From NCBI GenBank assembly GCA_964451415.1, contig CAYVHU010000005.1:122039-186038 (forward strand): DNA of 64,000 bases. The letters are read 5' to 3'. Position numbers and translations under genes: made by a program. The notes below the pieces were generated by a model that worked only from the letters and a program-made list of their open reading frames with translations, was not told the origin of the DNA and did not search any database. This DNA comes from CAYVHU01 sp964451415 (GTDB taxonomy: Bacteria > Pseudomonadota > Alphaproteobacteria > Rhodospirillales > Magnetovibrionaceae). Positions 15,352-24,676 of the stretch are shown here, in pieces; the stretch's first letter is position 1, and each line of letters opens with the position of its first letter.

Positions 15352-17940
15352 TTAGGATTCGAGCTCACGCGCAATTTCGATGACGTTGAAGCATTCGATC
15401 TGATCGCCTTCCTTAAGATCATCGTAATTGGCGAACGACATACCGCATTCCATGCCCTCTTTGACTTCTTTGACGTCATCTTTAAAGCGCTTGAGCTGGC
15501 TGAGCTCTCCTTCATGGATGACCACGTCGTCGCGTAACAGGCGTACCTTGGAACCGCGTTTGACCATGCCTTCGGTGACCATGCAGCCGGCGACTTTGCC
15601 CACCTTGGTGATGGAGAACACTTCGCGGATTTTCGCATAGCCCAAAAACTCTTCTTTGAGCGTCGGCGCCAACAGACCCGACAAGGCCTTACGGATATCG
15701 TCGATCACGTCGTAAATGATCGAATAATAGCGAATATCAACACCATCGCGTTTGGCCAAAGAGCGGGCCTGATTGTTGGCGCGCACGTTGAAGCCGATGA
15801 TGAACCCGCCCGAGGCGCGCGCCAGAACCACGTCGGATTCGTTGATACCGCCAACCGCACCGTGCAGAACCCGGGCCTTGACCTCGCTGGTTCCCATCTT
15901 GTTCAGTGCTGCCGTGATCGCTTCCAAGGATCCGTGCACGTCGGCCTTGATGACCATGGGGATTTCCTGAGCCTCGCCTTCCTTGATGCGTTCGAACATC
16001 TGCTCCAAGGTGCCGCGGCCGGCGGCGGCGGAACGCAGGTCGCGTTTTTTGCGCCGGCGGTATTCCGTGACCTCGCGGGCGTGGGCTTCGTCGCCCACAA
16101 CCACGATTTCTTCCCCGGCATCGGGCGTTCCTTGCAGGCCGAGCACTTCCACCGGCATGCCGGGTGTCGCTGTGTCGATTTGATTGCCGCGGTCGTCGAT
16201 CAGGGCGCGCACACGGCCCCATTCGGATCCGGCAACGAAAATATCGCCTTTCTTGAGCGTACCGCGTTGCACCAAAATGGTGGCGACGGAACCGCGACCT
16301 TGTTCCATGCGCGATTCGACGATAACGCCGGAGGCGGGCGCATCGGGATTGGCTTCAAGCGTGAGGATCTCGGCTTGCAGCAAGATGGCTTCTTCGAGTT
16401 TGTCCAGACCGGTGCGGGCCTTGGCCGACACATCAACAGCCAGCACGTCGCCGCCCATTTCTTCGACCACGATTTCATGTTGCAGCAACTCGGTGCGCAC
16501 CTTGGCGGGATCGGCGCCCGGTTTGTCGCACTTGTTGATGGCCACGATGATCGGTACGTCGGCGGCTTTGGCGTGGTGAATGGCTTCGATGGTCTGCGGC
16601 ATGACGCTGTCGTCGGCGGCAACCACCAGAACGACGATATCCGTAACCTTGGCGCCGCGTGCCCGCATATCGGTAAAAGCCGCGTGACCCGGCGTATCGA
16701 CGAAAGTGATTTTGGCGCCGTTTTCCATTTGCACCTGATAGGCCCCGATATGCTGCGTGATGCCGCCGGCTTCGCCGCCCGCCACGTCCGTGGTGCGCAG
16801 GGCGTCCAACAGCGAGGTCTTGCCGTGGTCGACATGTCCCATCACAGTGACTACGGGGGGACGTGGCTTTAAATCCTCTGATTTGTCTTCGCCGCGCATG
16901 AGACCTGTTTCCACGTCGGCTTCCGATACGCGTTGCATGGTGTGGCCGAATTCTTCCACCACCAGTTCCGCGGTATCGGCGTCGATGGCTTGGTTGATCG
17001 TTGCCATCACGCCCATCTTCATCAGTTCGCGGATGACGTCAACGCTGCGTTCCGCCATGCGATTGGCGAGTTCCTGCACCGTGATGGATTCCGGAACGAT
17101 GACCTCACGAACGATTTTCTGGCCTGCGGCGCGCGCTTGTTTTTGTTGTTGCTTTTCTTTTTCGCGCTTGCGTTTGACCGACGCCAACGAACGCTGACGC
17201 TCGTCATTGCCCGACAAGGCCGACGAAATGGTGAGTTTCCCGGCGCGCCGACGCGGTTCACCACGCGGTCGGGCCGGTTGAGTGGCCTTGTCCGCATTTT
17301 TGGACTTTTTAGATTTCTTGGCTTTGGCGTCGTTTGTTTTTGTTTCGCTATAGGGTCTGGAAGCCGGTTTTTGCGCCGTTTTGGGGCGGGGTTTTTCGGC
17401 AACGGAAGCGGACGTCGGTTTTGTCTGCGCCTCAGAAGTGCGTTCAGATTTCACAGCGGACTTCGGTGCAGGCTTCGTCTCAGGCTCAGCCGTTTTTTCC
17501 GCAGCTTGTTTGCTTAGGCGCAGGGCTTCTGCCGCGGCGATGTCTTTTTCTTGTTGAGCCAGTCGCGCCGCTTCGTCAAGTTTGCGCTTCTCTTCTTCGA
17601 CGGCACGGATTTTAGCCTCTTGGAGCGCTTTTGCCCGCGTTTGCCGCTCGGCGCTGGTCAGGTTGTCGTCCTTGTTGGTCTGTGCGGGAGGAGGAGAGAA
17701 AGCCTTCGCCGCACCGGCAGGTAAAGCCAGACCTTCACGGACCTGGGACATCCTGCCGCTGGCGTCCTGGGCGAAAGAACGCTTTTTCTTAACCTCGACC
17801 GCGACCATTTTAGAACGGCCGTGCGAGAAGTTTTGCCGCACCGAACCGGCGTCGACGGTCTTTTTCAGCTCGAGCTTGCCGGGGCGCTTCAAGTGCAGCG
17901 GCTTTTTCTCGGTGTCGTTCGTCTTGGTCGTATCGGTCAT
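15352..17940 (-). CDS. infB: Translation initiation factor IF-2
   Basis: GTPase that delivers fMet-tRNA to the 30S subunit; 862 residues. A short N-terminal region (LHLKRPGKLELKKTV, then GRSKMVAVEVKKKR) is followed by a long low-complexity linker rich in Lys, Ala, Glu and Pro (about residues 70-260), as usual in alphaproteobacteria. The G domain has GHVDHGKTSLL (near 368), DTPGHAAF and NKCDKPGA; the fMet-tRNA-binding domain is at the C-terminus. It is transcribed from the rimP-nusA-ylxR side and precedes rbfA by 46 nt. Confidence 0.97.
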   Translation of the reverse strand: MTDTTKTNDTEKKPLHLKRPGKLELKKTVDAGSVRQNFSHGRSKMVAVEVKKKRSFAQDASGRMSQVREGLALPAGAAKAFSPPPAQTNKDDNLTSAERQTRAKALQEAKIRAVEEEKRKLDEAARLAQQEKDIAAAEALRLSKQAAEKTAEPETKPAPKSAVKSERTSEAQTKPTSASVAEKPRPKTAQKPASRPYSETKTNDAKAKKSKKSKNADKATQPARPRGEPRRRAGKLTISSALSGNDERQRSLASVKRKREKEKQQQKQARAAGQKIVREVIVPESITVQELANRMAERSVDVIRELMKMGVMATINQAIDADTAELVVEEFGHTMQRVSEADVETGLMRGEDKSEDLKPRPPVVTVMGHVDHGKTSLLDALRTTDVAGGEAGGITQHIGAYQVQMENGAKITFVDTPGHAAFTDMRARGAKVTDIVVLVVAADDSVMPQTIEAIHHAKAADVPIIVAINKCDKPGADPAKVRTELLQHEIVVEEMGGDVLAVDVSAKARTGLDKLEEAILLQAEILTLEANPDAPASGVIVESRMEQGRGSVATILVQRGTLKKGDIFVAGSEWGRVRALIDDRGNQIDTATPGMPVEVLGLQGTPDAGEEIVVVGDEAHAREVTEYRRRKKRDLRSAAAGRGTLEQMFERIKEGEAQEIPMVIKADVHGSLEAITAALNKMGTSEVKARVLHGAVGGINESDVVLARASGGFIIGFNVRANNQARSLAKRDGVDIRYYSIIYDVIDDIRKALSGLLAPTLKEEFLGYAKIREVFSITKVGKVAGCMVTEGMVKRGSKVRLLRDDVVIHEGELSQLKRFKDDVKEVKEGMECGMSFANYDDLKEGDQIECFNVIEIARELES

Positions 17941-17998
17941 ATCATTCCGTCTCGAGTTGTGCTCGTTTCATGCAACGCCCGCTCAATGCCAACGCCCG

Positions 17999-18622
17999 TT
18001 AATCCTTGTCCCTTGGACCCGATGTGGGGGCGGGGGAAGGAGCGTCCAAGACGCCCGCTAGTTTGCGTGCGTCTTGTAAAAAAATATCCGCCAATTTGCC
18101 GGGCGTGAGCAAGGCATGCACCGCGTTGTCCCGTCCGATGGCGTGGCCGATTTCGTCGGCCGTAAAGAGCGCAACCACGTCCATACGTGGCGCCATGCGC
18201 TGAATTTTTTCCCGTCCATCCGAGGCGGCGTCAGAGGCCTCGACCAGCACGCCGGTCCGATGCGTTTTCAGCGCCGCACGGACTTTCTCAAAGCCCTGCG
18301 TCAATTCTCCCGCGCGTCGCGCCAGCCCCAGCCGGTTCAAGCACTGTGTGCGCAAAAGCCGCGCCACTTGTTCGTCCCAACCTTCAGGCGTCGTCGCCCG
18401 GCATTTTGCAGCTTTCGCAAACAGGTTTTTGCGTGCTGCCGTTTTTAGCACATCCAGGCGGGCGCTCAACCATAAACCCCGACCGGGCAATTTTCCGCTG
18501 ACATCGAAGACAACGACGCCGTGCGGGCCAACGACGAAACGCAACAGTTCGCTTTTCGCTTTGATCTCGCCCGTCACGACACAACGCCGTTCGGGGGTGT
18601 TGTCCTTAGACTGCGCCTTCAC
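17999..18622 (-). CDS. YlxR-type RNA-binding protein (DUF448) with C-terminal L7Ae-like domain
   Basis: Nucleic-acid-binding protein of unknown exact role always found between nusA and infB. The N-terminal YlxR domain shows ERRCVVTGEIKAKSELLRFVVGP and LPGRGLWLSAR. The C-terminal half (CLNRLGLARRAGELTQGFEKV onward) resembles L7Ae/YlxQ-type RNA-binding proteins, a fusion common in alphaproteobacteria. The start was placed at GTG 18622, which has AGGAG 8 nt upstream; the longer frame would run into the end of nusA. 207 residues. Confidence 0.88.
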   Translation of the reverse strand: MKAQSKDNTPERRCVVTGEIKAKSELLRFVVGPHGVVVFDVSGKLPGRGLWLSARLDVLKTAARKNLFAKAAKCRATTPEGWDEQVARLLRTQCLNRLGLARRAGELTQGFEKVRAALKTHRTGVLVEASDAASDGREKIQRMAPRMDVVALFTADEIGHAIGRDNAVHALLTPGKLADIFLQDARKLAGVLDAPSPAPTSGPRDKD

Positions 18623-18662
18623 CGAGACATCTCCTACGGGTTGCCGCGCGCCATCTTGAGGC

Positions 18663-20231
18663 TTATTCGGCTTCCGCTGTTGTCGTATCGACCTCCTGGG
18701 GGTTCGCGTCGTCCGCAAACCAGTGTGCCCGTGCCGCCATAATAATGGCGTTGGCCTGATCTTCGCTCAGCTTGGCCAGCGGCACCATTTCCATCAACTC
18801 GTCGCCGGCCAGATCGGCTAAGTCATCACGCGTCTTGACGCCCTGTTCACCCAGGGTCACGGCGATTTCCGCGCTTATACCTTCGACATTGAACAGGTCG
18901 TCGGCAACGCCCAGTTCGCGACGCTTGGTGTTGAGTTCTTCCTCATGGCGTTCCAGATAGCCGCGTGCGCGTGCCCTCAATTCCTCGGCCACATCTTCGT
19001 CGAAGCCCTCGATGGCGCCGAGTTCCTCCAGGGGCACGAAGGCCACTTCTTCGACGCTGGTGAAGCCTTCGGTGACCAGCAAGTGTGCGATCACGTCATC
19101 CACGTCGAGTGCCTCGATGAACATCACGGTGCGCATCTGGAATTCTTTTTGGCGGTGTTCCGATTCTTCCGCTTCGGTCAGGATGTCGATATTCCATCCC
19201 GAAAGCTGGGACGCCAGACGAACGTTCTGCCCGCGTCGTCCGATCGCTAGCGACAATTGGTCGTCCGGCACCACCACGTCGATGGTGTTCTTTTCCTCGT
19301 CCAGCACGACTTTTCCCACTTCCGCAGGTGCGAGTGCGTTGACGATAAAGGTTGCCTGATCCTGGGACCATTGGATGATATCTATTTTTTCGCCTTGCAG
19401 TTCGCCGACCACGGCCTGCACACGCGAACCACGCATGCCGATGCACGGACCGACCGGATCGATGGAGCTGTCGTGGCTCAGAACCGCGATTTTGGCCCGT
19501 GAGCCGGGGTCGCGGGCGGCGGCCTTGATTTCGATGATCCCGTCATAGATTTCCGGGACTTCCTGGGCGAACAGTTTTGCCATGAAATCGGGGTGTGTGC
19601 GGGTTAGGAAAATCTGTGGGCCGCGTTGTTCCTCGCGGACATCGAGGATCAAGGCGCGCACGCGATCGCCGTTGTTGAAATGTTCGCGCGGAATGGTCTC
19701 GTCGCGGCGCAGCAGGGCTTCGCCTCTGCCCAGGTCCACGATGACGTTGCCGAACTCGATGCGTTTGACGACGCCGTTGACCACTTCGCCGATACGGTGC
19801 TTGTATTCCTCAAACTGGCGACGGCGTTCCGCGTCGCGTACCTTCTGCACAATCACCTGCTTGGCCGTCTGCGCCGCAATGCGCCCGAAATCAATGGGCG
19901 GCAACGGGTCGATGATGAATTCACCGAGTTGAATATCGTCCTTTTTGCGTTTGGCCTTGTCCAACGTGATCTGGGTGAATTCATTTTCCAGATTTTCTGC
20001 GGCAACCACTTCGATATAGCGCGCCAGCGTGATCTCGCCGGTATTGCGGTCAATACGTGCGCGGATATCGTGCTCGTGGCCGTATTTCGAACGACCGGCG
20101 CGTTGGATCGCCTGCTCCATGGCTTCCAGAACTTCGTCGCGGCTGATGCCCTTGTCGCGCGCCACCGTATCGGCGACCGTGAGAAGCTCGGGGCGCACAT
20201 GAACGCCGGTAGTCTGAAAGGTGCTGCTCAT
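18663..20231 (-). CDS. nusA: Transcription termination/antitermination protein NusA
   Basis: RNA polymerase-binding elongation factor, 522 residues. Order of domains: N-terminal polymerase-binding domain, S1 domain (GEVVNGVVKRIEFGNVIVDLG, near 134), KH1/KH2 (GPCIGMRGSRVQAVVGEL near 243 and LAIGRRGQNVRLASQL near 311), then two helical acidic repeats near the C-terminus that include an EGISAEIAVTLGEQGV helix-hairpin motif. The ATG overlaps the rimP stop as ATGA, so translation is coupled. It may autoregulate the operon through the leader terminator upstream of rimP. Confidence 0.97.
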   Translation of the reverse strand: MSSTFQTTGVHVRPELLTVADTVARDKGISRDEVLEAMEQAIQRAGRSKYGHEHDIRARIDRNTGEITLARYIEVVAAENLENEFTQITLDKAKRKKDDIQLGEFIIDPLPPIDFGRIAAQTAKQVIVQKVRDAERRRQFEEYKHRIGEVVNGVVKRIEFGNVIVDLGRGEALLRRDETIPREHFNNGDRVRALILDVREEQRGPQIFLTRTHPDFMAKLFAQEVPEIYDGIIEIKAAARDPGSRAKIAVLSHDSSIDPVGPCIGMRGSRVQAVVGELQGEKIDIIQWSQDQATFIVNALAPAEVGKVVLDEEKNTIDVVVPDDQLSLAIGRRGQNVRLASQLSGWNIDILTEAEESEHRQKEFQMRTVMFIEALDVDDVIAHLLVTEGFTSVEEVAFVPLEELGAIEGFDEDVAEELRARARGYLERHEEELNTKRRELGVADDLFNVEGISAEIAVTLGEQGVKTRDDLADLAGDELMEMVPLAKLSEDQANAIIMAARAHWFADDANPQEVDTTTAEAE

Positions 20232-20740
20232 TTGGTCTGCTCCGTGGTGGTGGCCGCGATCAATTCGTCGCTCAATAACAGTTTGGCCCGTTGGATATCG
20301 TCAAAGGGCAGGGCATAGGCCGTGCCGGTTTCGTCTTCAAGCAAAATCATTGCGCCGTTCAACGTGTCTTGCGGGTTTACGCCCATCAGCCGTCCGTTAA
20401 AGCGCTTGCGGCCTTCGATGCCGGTGCGCAATTCCACACGCGCATCGAATCCGGCCCAGGTCGTAAAATCCTTGAGCCGCGTCAAGGGGCGGTCGATGCC
20501 CGGAGAACTGACCTCCAGGACGAAGGCGTCCTTGATGAGGTCCTCCACATCCAGCACGGTGGAAACGGAGCGGCTTATGGTGGCGCAGTCTTCCACGTCG
20601 ATTGCGCTGCCGTCGATATGTTCCGCCATGATTTGCAGTCGCGGACGTTGGGAGCCCTGGATCATGACACGCACAATTTCAAACCCCATATCCGTGAGCG
20701 TGGGCTGAATGACGGCTTCGATGCGTTTGGCGGGATCCAT
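20228..20740 (-). CDS. rimP: Ribosome maturation factor RimP
   Basis: Needed for 30S subunit assembly; 170 residues from ATG 20740, chosen because MDPAKRIEAVIQPTL is the family N-terminus, although the ribosome site (AAGGA, about 12 nt away) is only moderate. Visible features are GFEIVRVMIQG, CATISRSVSTVLD and the conserved FVLEVSSPGIDRPL in the centre. It is the first gene of the rimP-nusA-ylxR-infB-rbfA-truB-rpsO-pnp run and lies about 70 nt after a strong leader terminator. Confidence 0.92.
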   Translation of the reverse strand: MDPAKRIEAVIQPTLTDMGFEIVRVMIQGSQRPRLQIMAEHIDGSAIDVEDCATISRSVSTVLDVEDLIKDAFVLEVSSPGIDRPLTRLKDFTTWAGFDARVELRTGIEGRKRFNGRLMGVNPQDTLNGAMILLEDETGTAYALPFDDIQRAKLLLSDELIAATTTEQTK

Positions 20741-20810
20741 GCCGATTTTTCGTCCTTGGGTTTCGACCCGGGAGTCCTCTGCGCAATGAACCGCAAAAGG
20801 TCCGGGTAAC

Positions 20811-20840
20811 AAAAAAGGCGGGTCCCTTTTGGGGCCCACC
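20811..20840 (-). terminator. Leader terminator/attenuator upstream of rimP
   Basis: On the minus strand GGTGGGCCCC (20840-20831), loop AAAA, GGGACCCGCC (20826-20817), then TTTTTT (20816-20811): nine pairs with one mismatch and a full U-tract. It sits between the candidate promoter and the rimP ATG, so it would stop leader transcripts unless bypassed. Upstream, GTCCG and CGGAC can form a small preceding hairpin. Confidence 0.8.
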
Positions 20841-20889
20841 TCATTGTCCGATCTTCGCCGGACAGCGAGACTGTCAACTTAAGATGCGT

Positions 20890-20917
20890 TCTATACCTGT
20901 AGACGGAAAAACGCAAG
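20890..20917 (-). promoter_or_regulatory. Candidate promoter for the rimP-pnp operon
   Basis: TATAGA (-10, 20895-20890) with CTTGCG (-35, 20917-20912) at a 16-bp spacing on the minus strand. This would give a leader of about 140 nt that contains the terminator at 20811-20840. Confidence 0.4.
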
Positions 20918-21101
20918 ACCAAGATGCGATCTGCGGCCGCGAATCGTGCCGTTCGGAATTTACGTGAAAAAATTCCCATCTTGCGTTCGTTCGGGCGTAA
21001 TATCCCCGCGCTTCACCGGCACGAGCCCGCACGAAGGGCCTCATTGAAGGCGGTGTTCCGTAAACTGAGCGTTAAAACAAACCGTTACCGACGAAATCAC
21101 C

Positions 21102-22562
21102 ATGAAACTATACCAAACCTTTCGCCCCGTTTTGTTTATCAACGGCTTGTTTCTCGTGATTCTGTCCGTCGGCATGGTGGTGCCTATGTTTGTCGATCTC
21201 GCCGCCGACAATCCTGACTGGCGGGTTTTTCTGGGCAGCGCCCTGCTAACGTTCTTTACCGGCTCGCTGCTTGCCGTTTCCCAGGCGGGCACGGTCGAGG
21301 AAATCAATGTCAAACAAGCGTTCCTTCTGACCACGACGAGTTGGTTGGTTCTGGCCTTGTTCGCCGCCGTGCCATTGCGCTTCTCCAACCTGGGGATTGG
21401 CATGGCCGGGGCGTTTTTCGAATCCATGTCCGGGCTGACGACGACCGGCTCGACGGTCCTGATCGGTCTGGACACAATGCCGCCGGGCATTTTGCTGTGG
21501 CGGGGGATTTTGCAAGGTCTGGGGGGCATTGGCATCATCGTTATGGCCATCGCCATCTTGCCGGTTTTGCGTTCCGGGGGGATGCAGCTTTTTCGCACCG
21601 AATCCTCCGACATGTCGGTGGACCGCGTGGTGCCGCGCGTCACGCGTATGACCGGGGGGCTGGTGATTACGTACGTTTTATTGACGACAACGTGCGGCAT
21701 CGCCTTGTGGCTGGCGGGTATGACGCCGCTGGATGCCATCGTTCACGCCATGGCAACCCTGTCCACGGGCGGTTTTTCCAACCATGACGCCTCGATCGCA
21801 TATTTCAAAAGCCCCACGATCGAAATGATCATTTTGGTGTTTATGGTGTTGGGGGCGATGCCGTTTATTGCCTACTTAAGGTCCGCCTATGGAAAATCGT
21901 CTGCTTTTTTTGCTGATCCGCAGGTGCGCGGCTTGGCCGCGACGCTGGTGGTTCTGACGATTTTACTGTCGTTATGGCTGGTGTTGCGTGAGGGTTATGC
22001 CCCCCTGACGGCTTTGCGCTACGCTTCGTTCAATATAACGTCCATCGTGACCACCACCGGCTTTACCTCCACCAATTATGCCCTGTGGGGCGCTTTCCCG
22101 CTGGGGATATTCTTTCTCATGACGTTTGTCGGCGGGTGTACCGGCTCGACCAGCGGCGGCATCAAGATTTTGCGTTTTCAGGTTTTGCGACGAGTTTTGA
22201 GCGCTTATCTGTGGCGGCTTGTTTATCCCCATGCGGTGCGTCCGGCGAGCCTTGGCGGAAATCGGATCACTCCCGACGTGGTTGTTGGCGTTCTGATTTT
22301 CATTCTGGCGTTCATCATGACGACGGCGCTGGTGGCCCTGGTGCTGACGGGCTTGGGCCTGGACCTCGATACCGCCATCAGCGGCGCGGCCACCGCGTTG
22401 GGCAATGTCGGTCCCGGATTGGGGAAAATCATCGGCCCGTCGGGGAATTTCCGTTCCCTGCCCGACAGCGCCAAGTGGGTGCTCTCTTTCGCAATGCTTT
22501 TGGGGCGACTGGAATTTTTCACCGTTTTAATGTTGTTTACGCCAGCGTATTGGCGTGCCTGA
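21102..22562 (+). CDS. trkH: TrkH-family potassium uptake protein
   Basis: Integral inner-membrane K+ transporter subunit, 486 residues with about ten hydrophobic segments. The four filter-like P-loops are visible: SGLTTTGSTVLIG (near 112), ATLSTGGFSNHD (near 222), VTTTGFTSTNYA (near 316) and the last ALGNVGPGLGKI (near 430). The segment GGCTGSTSGGIKILRF is also typical. TrkH works with the cytoplasmic TrkA gate, not present in this window. It stands alone on the + strand, divergent from the rimP operon; no strong SD is visible before the ATG. Confidence 0.93.
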   Translation: MKLYQTFRPVLFINGLFLVILSVGMVVPMFVDLAADNPDWRVFLGSALLTFFTGSLLAVSQAGTVEEINVKQAFLLTTTSWLVLALFAAVPLRFSNLGIGMAGAFFESMSGLTTTGSTVLIGLDTMPPGILLWRGILQGLGGIGIIVMAIAILPVLRSGGMQLFRTESSDMSVDRVVPRVTRMTGGLVITYVLLTTTCGIALWLAGMTPLDAIVHAMATLSTGGFSNHDASIAYFKSPTIEMIILVFMVLGAMPFIAYLRSAYGKSSAFFADPQVRGLAATLVVLTILLSLWLVLREGYAPLTALRYASFNITSIVTTTGFTSTNYALWGAFPLGIFFLMTFVGGCTGSTSGGIKILRFQVLRRVLSAYLWRLVYPHAVRPASLGGNRITPDVVVGVLIFILAFIMTTALVALVLTGLGLDLDTAISGAATALGNVGPGLGKIIGPSGNFRSLPDSAKWVLSFAMLLGRLEFFTVLMLFTPAYWRA

Positions 22563-22840
22563 CATTCTTTCGCACAACGATGGCGATTCCTGAGTTTGTA
22601 AGCAATTTCAATAAGATCTCCAAAGCACCTCAGAGAGAATAATATAAACTATCTACTACTTTAGCGATACACCCCCCTGTCCGCATCATACTTTTCCCTT
22701 CGTTACTACTCCCTATGCGCACTCAACCATGAGTGACGTATAGGTTAATATTGCCTTAACGCTGAAAAAGAAGCCTTTGTCCCTAAAGCCTGCAAGAGCC
22801 GCAAGAGCTACAAAAACAATGTCTCATGGGAGTCACAACT

Positions 22841-23581
22841 ATGGCGCTTTCCGTTCAAGATTTGGTCAAGATTCAAGATCTGCCGACATTTTTACGCACC
22901 GAACATTGCTATAACGATCTGCAACACGCCATGTTGGTGATCCTGTTCCGCCACTGTTTGACGGCGCTGGATGAAGACAACATGAAATTCACCAACAAAA
23001 TCATCGATAACATTACGCTTTACCTCTACATCCATTTTCTCAATGAAGAAGAAGGCATGGGTTTCAATACGACGCTCGGCTTGATCGAGCGCGATGATCT
23101 GGCGCTGCACAGCGAGATGCATATCCACTTTATGGAATTCTGGAAAAACACGCTCCTCATGCCTTACAAAAACCGGGAGGCGACGGCGCAACAGACCTCC
23201 GATAGTCTTGCTGAATTTTACAATCGGCTTATCGAGCACATCGACGAAACCGACAAGGCGACTTATGGGGCACAGGTCCTCTCTCAGGAACGTGTCCGCC
23301 ATGAATTGGCGCGCGTTTCCAAAACCAACATGCCCATGTCGCCGTTCATGGTGGGGGCTTTCGAAACGGTGAGCATCCTTGATCCGGAGACGGCGGCTGT
23401 CATGGATACGCAGCGCATGTCGCCCCTGGCGCTGCAGCCGTTGGGCCGGCTTGATTTGGTTGCGGACGTGGGTTGCGTACTGCAAGGCTCGAAAGGTTCG
23501 CTGCGCGATCAGTTCGCCGCACATACCCATGGAGACCGCAACACGGATCAAGATGATGGTCGCCTTTACGTCGTGGCCTGA
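22841..23581 (+). CDS. Hemerythrin-like protein with C-terminal extension
   Basis: Protein of 246 residues. The N-terminal half has the spacing of hemerythrin diiron ligands: a helix with EHCYNDLQHAMLVILFRH, then HFLNEEEG (HxxxE), HSEMHIHF (HxxxH) and EHIDETD (HxxxxD). Hemerythrins bind O2 or sense oxygen/iron. The last 80-90 residues (from about MSPFMVGAFETV) form an extension I do not recognise, with no transmembrane segment or known output domain. Start ATG 22841 was preferred over 22826 because GGGAG precedes it by 9 nt. A strong terminator follows, so it is probably monocistronic. Confidence 0.75.
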   Translation: MALSVQDLVKIQDLPTFLRTEHCYNDLQHAMLVILFRHCLTALDEDNMKFTNKIIDNITLYLYIHFLNEEEGMGFNTTLGLIERDDLALHSEMHIHFMEFWKNTLLMPYKNREATAQQTSDSLAEFYNRLIEHIDETDKATYGAQVLSQERVRHELARVSKTNMPMSPFMVGAFETVSILDPETAAVMDTQRMSPLALQPLGRLDLVADVGCVLQGSKGSLRDQFAAHTHGDRNTDQDDGRLYVVA

Positions 23582-23631
23582 CAGGGACGATCATCCTGCA
23601 CAGAGCGGGGCCGCATTTTCTTTGACCCTAT

Positions 23632-23662
23632 AAAAACCCCTGCCGAAACGGCGGGGGTTTTT
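23632..23662 (+). terminator. Strong Rho-independent terminator after the hemerythrin-like gene
   Basis: AAAAACCCCTGCCG pairs with CGGCGGGGGTTTTT across an AAA loop: fourteen pairs including one G-T, ending in a T-run. It can work bidirectionally because the 5' side is an A-run. Confidence 0.92.
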
Positions 23663-23801
23663 ATATGCGGGTACGACGCTGTGCCGCGCAATATCGTTGC
23701 CGCTGCGCCGGCTGCCTTTTTTTTGCGCCATCTGGGGTCCAAAATAGATATTGTCCGATCCGTCTGGACGCCCCCTTCCGGCCATGTTAGGAAATGCCAT
23801 C

Positions 23802-24257
23802 ATGTTGAAACGCATTAAGCACATCTTGTTCGCGGATGGTAAAAAACCCCCATCGCAACGCGCTGGGAGCGAACTTGAATTAGCGGCGGCGGCCTTGCTG
23901 GTCGAAGCCGCAACCATGGACGGTGATTTTGATGCGCAAGAACGCACCGCGATTATCCGGCTTTTGAAAGCACGTTTCGATCTCACGGCGAGTGAAGTTG
24001 AGGCGCTGTTACAAGATGCCGAAGCGGCGATCGGCAATACCAACGAGCTTTATTGCCTGACGCGGACCATCAAGGATCAACTTGGGCCTGCGGAACGTGT
24101 CGGCATTTTGGAAATGCTCTGGGAAGTGGTCTATGCCGACGGCGTGGCGGATGACTTCGAAACCAATCTGATACGTCGCTTGACGGGCCTGCTGTACGTG
24201 ACGGACCGTGATAGCGGTGAGGCCCGCAAGCGGGTGTTGGCGAAGTTGAACTTGTAG
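23802..24257 (+). CDS. TerB-family protein
   Basis: All-helical protein of 151 residues of the tellurite-resistance TerB/co-chaperone-like fold: LELAAAALLVEAATMDGDFDAQER near residue 22, and the second acidic helix pair ILEMLWEVVYADGVADDFETN near 105. The two DGxFDxxE / DGxxDDxE-type acidic sites fit TerB, which binds metal. A short basic N-terminus (MLKRIKHILFADGKK) precedes it. ATG 23802 has AGGA 9 nt upstream. No other ter genes are close, so a tellurite role is not implied. Confidence 0.82.
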   Translation: MLKRIKHILFADGKKPPSQRAGSELELAAAALLVEAATMDGDFDAQERTAIIRLLKARFDLTASEVEALLQDAEAAIGNTNELYCLTRTIKDQLGPAERVGILEMLWEVVYADGVADDFETNLIRRLTGLLYVTDRDSGEARKRVLAKLNL

Positions 24258-24340
24258 AAAACGGCGAAAACCTGACTTGAGACGTATGGAAATTCCGCGT
24301 AAATAGATCGCAGATAAATTCCATCGCGGAGAACCAAAGT

Positions 24341-24676
24341 ATGACCTACATCGTCACCGAGAATTGTATCAAATGCAAATACCAGGACTGTGTTGAAGTC
24401 TGTCCCGTAGATTGTTTCTATGAGGGTGAAAACTTTTTGGTCATCAGTCCTGACGAATGCATCGACTGCGGTGTTTGCGAGCCTGAATGTCCTGCTGAAG
24501 CCATTTTGCCGGATACCGAACCTAATTTGGACAAATGGCTGGAAATCAATACCAAATATGCCGCGCTATGGCCGAACATCACGCGCAAGGGCGCGGCTCC
24601 GGCGGACGCCAAGGAATGGGATGGGAAACCGGGCAAGGAAGCCTTGTTGAGTGACAAGCCCGGTGAGGGAAGCTGA
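24341..24676 (+). CDS. fdxA: Seven-iron ferredoxin FdxA family
   Basis: Low-potential electron carrier with one 3Fe-4S and one 4Fe-4S cluster, 111 residues. The two motifs are CIKCKYQDCVEVCP near residue 9 and CIDCGVCEPECP near 39, the pattern of Azotobacter-type ferredoxin I, followed by the usual C-terminal extension with DKWLEINTKYAALWPNI. It lies 83 nt after the TerB-like gene and 470 nt before carD; its redox partner is not visible here. Confidence 0.95.
   Translation: MTYIVTENCIKCKYQDCVEVCPVDCFYEGENFLVISPDECIDCGVCEPECPAEAILPDTEPNLDKWLEINTKYAALWPNITRKGAAPADAKEWDGKPGKEALLSDKPGEGS

Noticed and set aside
15352..17940. Long + strand frames opposite infB (about 330 codons)
   Set aside because: Antisense to a conserved GTPase with full motifs; no SD or family match.
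22563..22840. Search for a sigma-54 or other clear promoter ahead of the hemerythrin-like gene
   Set aside because: No convincing -24/-12 or -35/-10 pair found.
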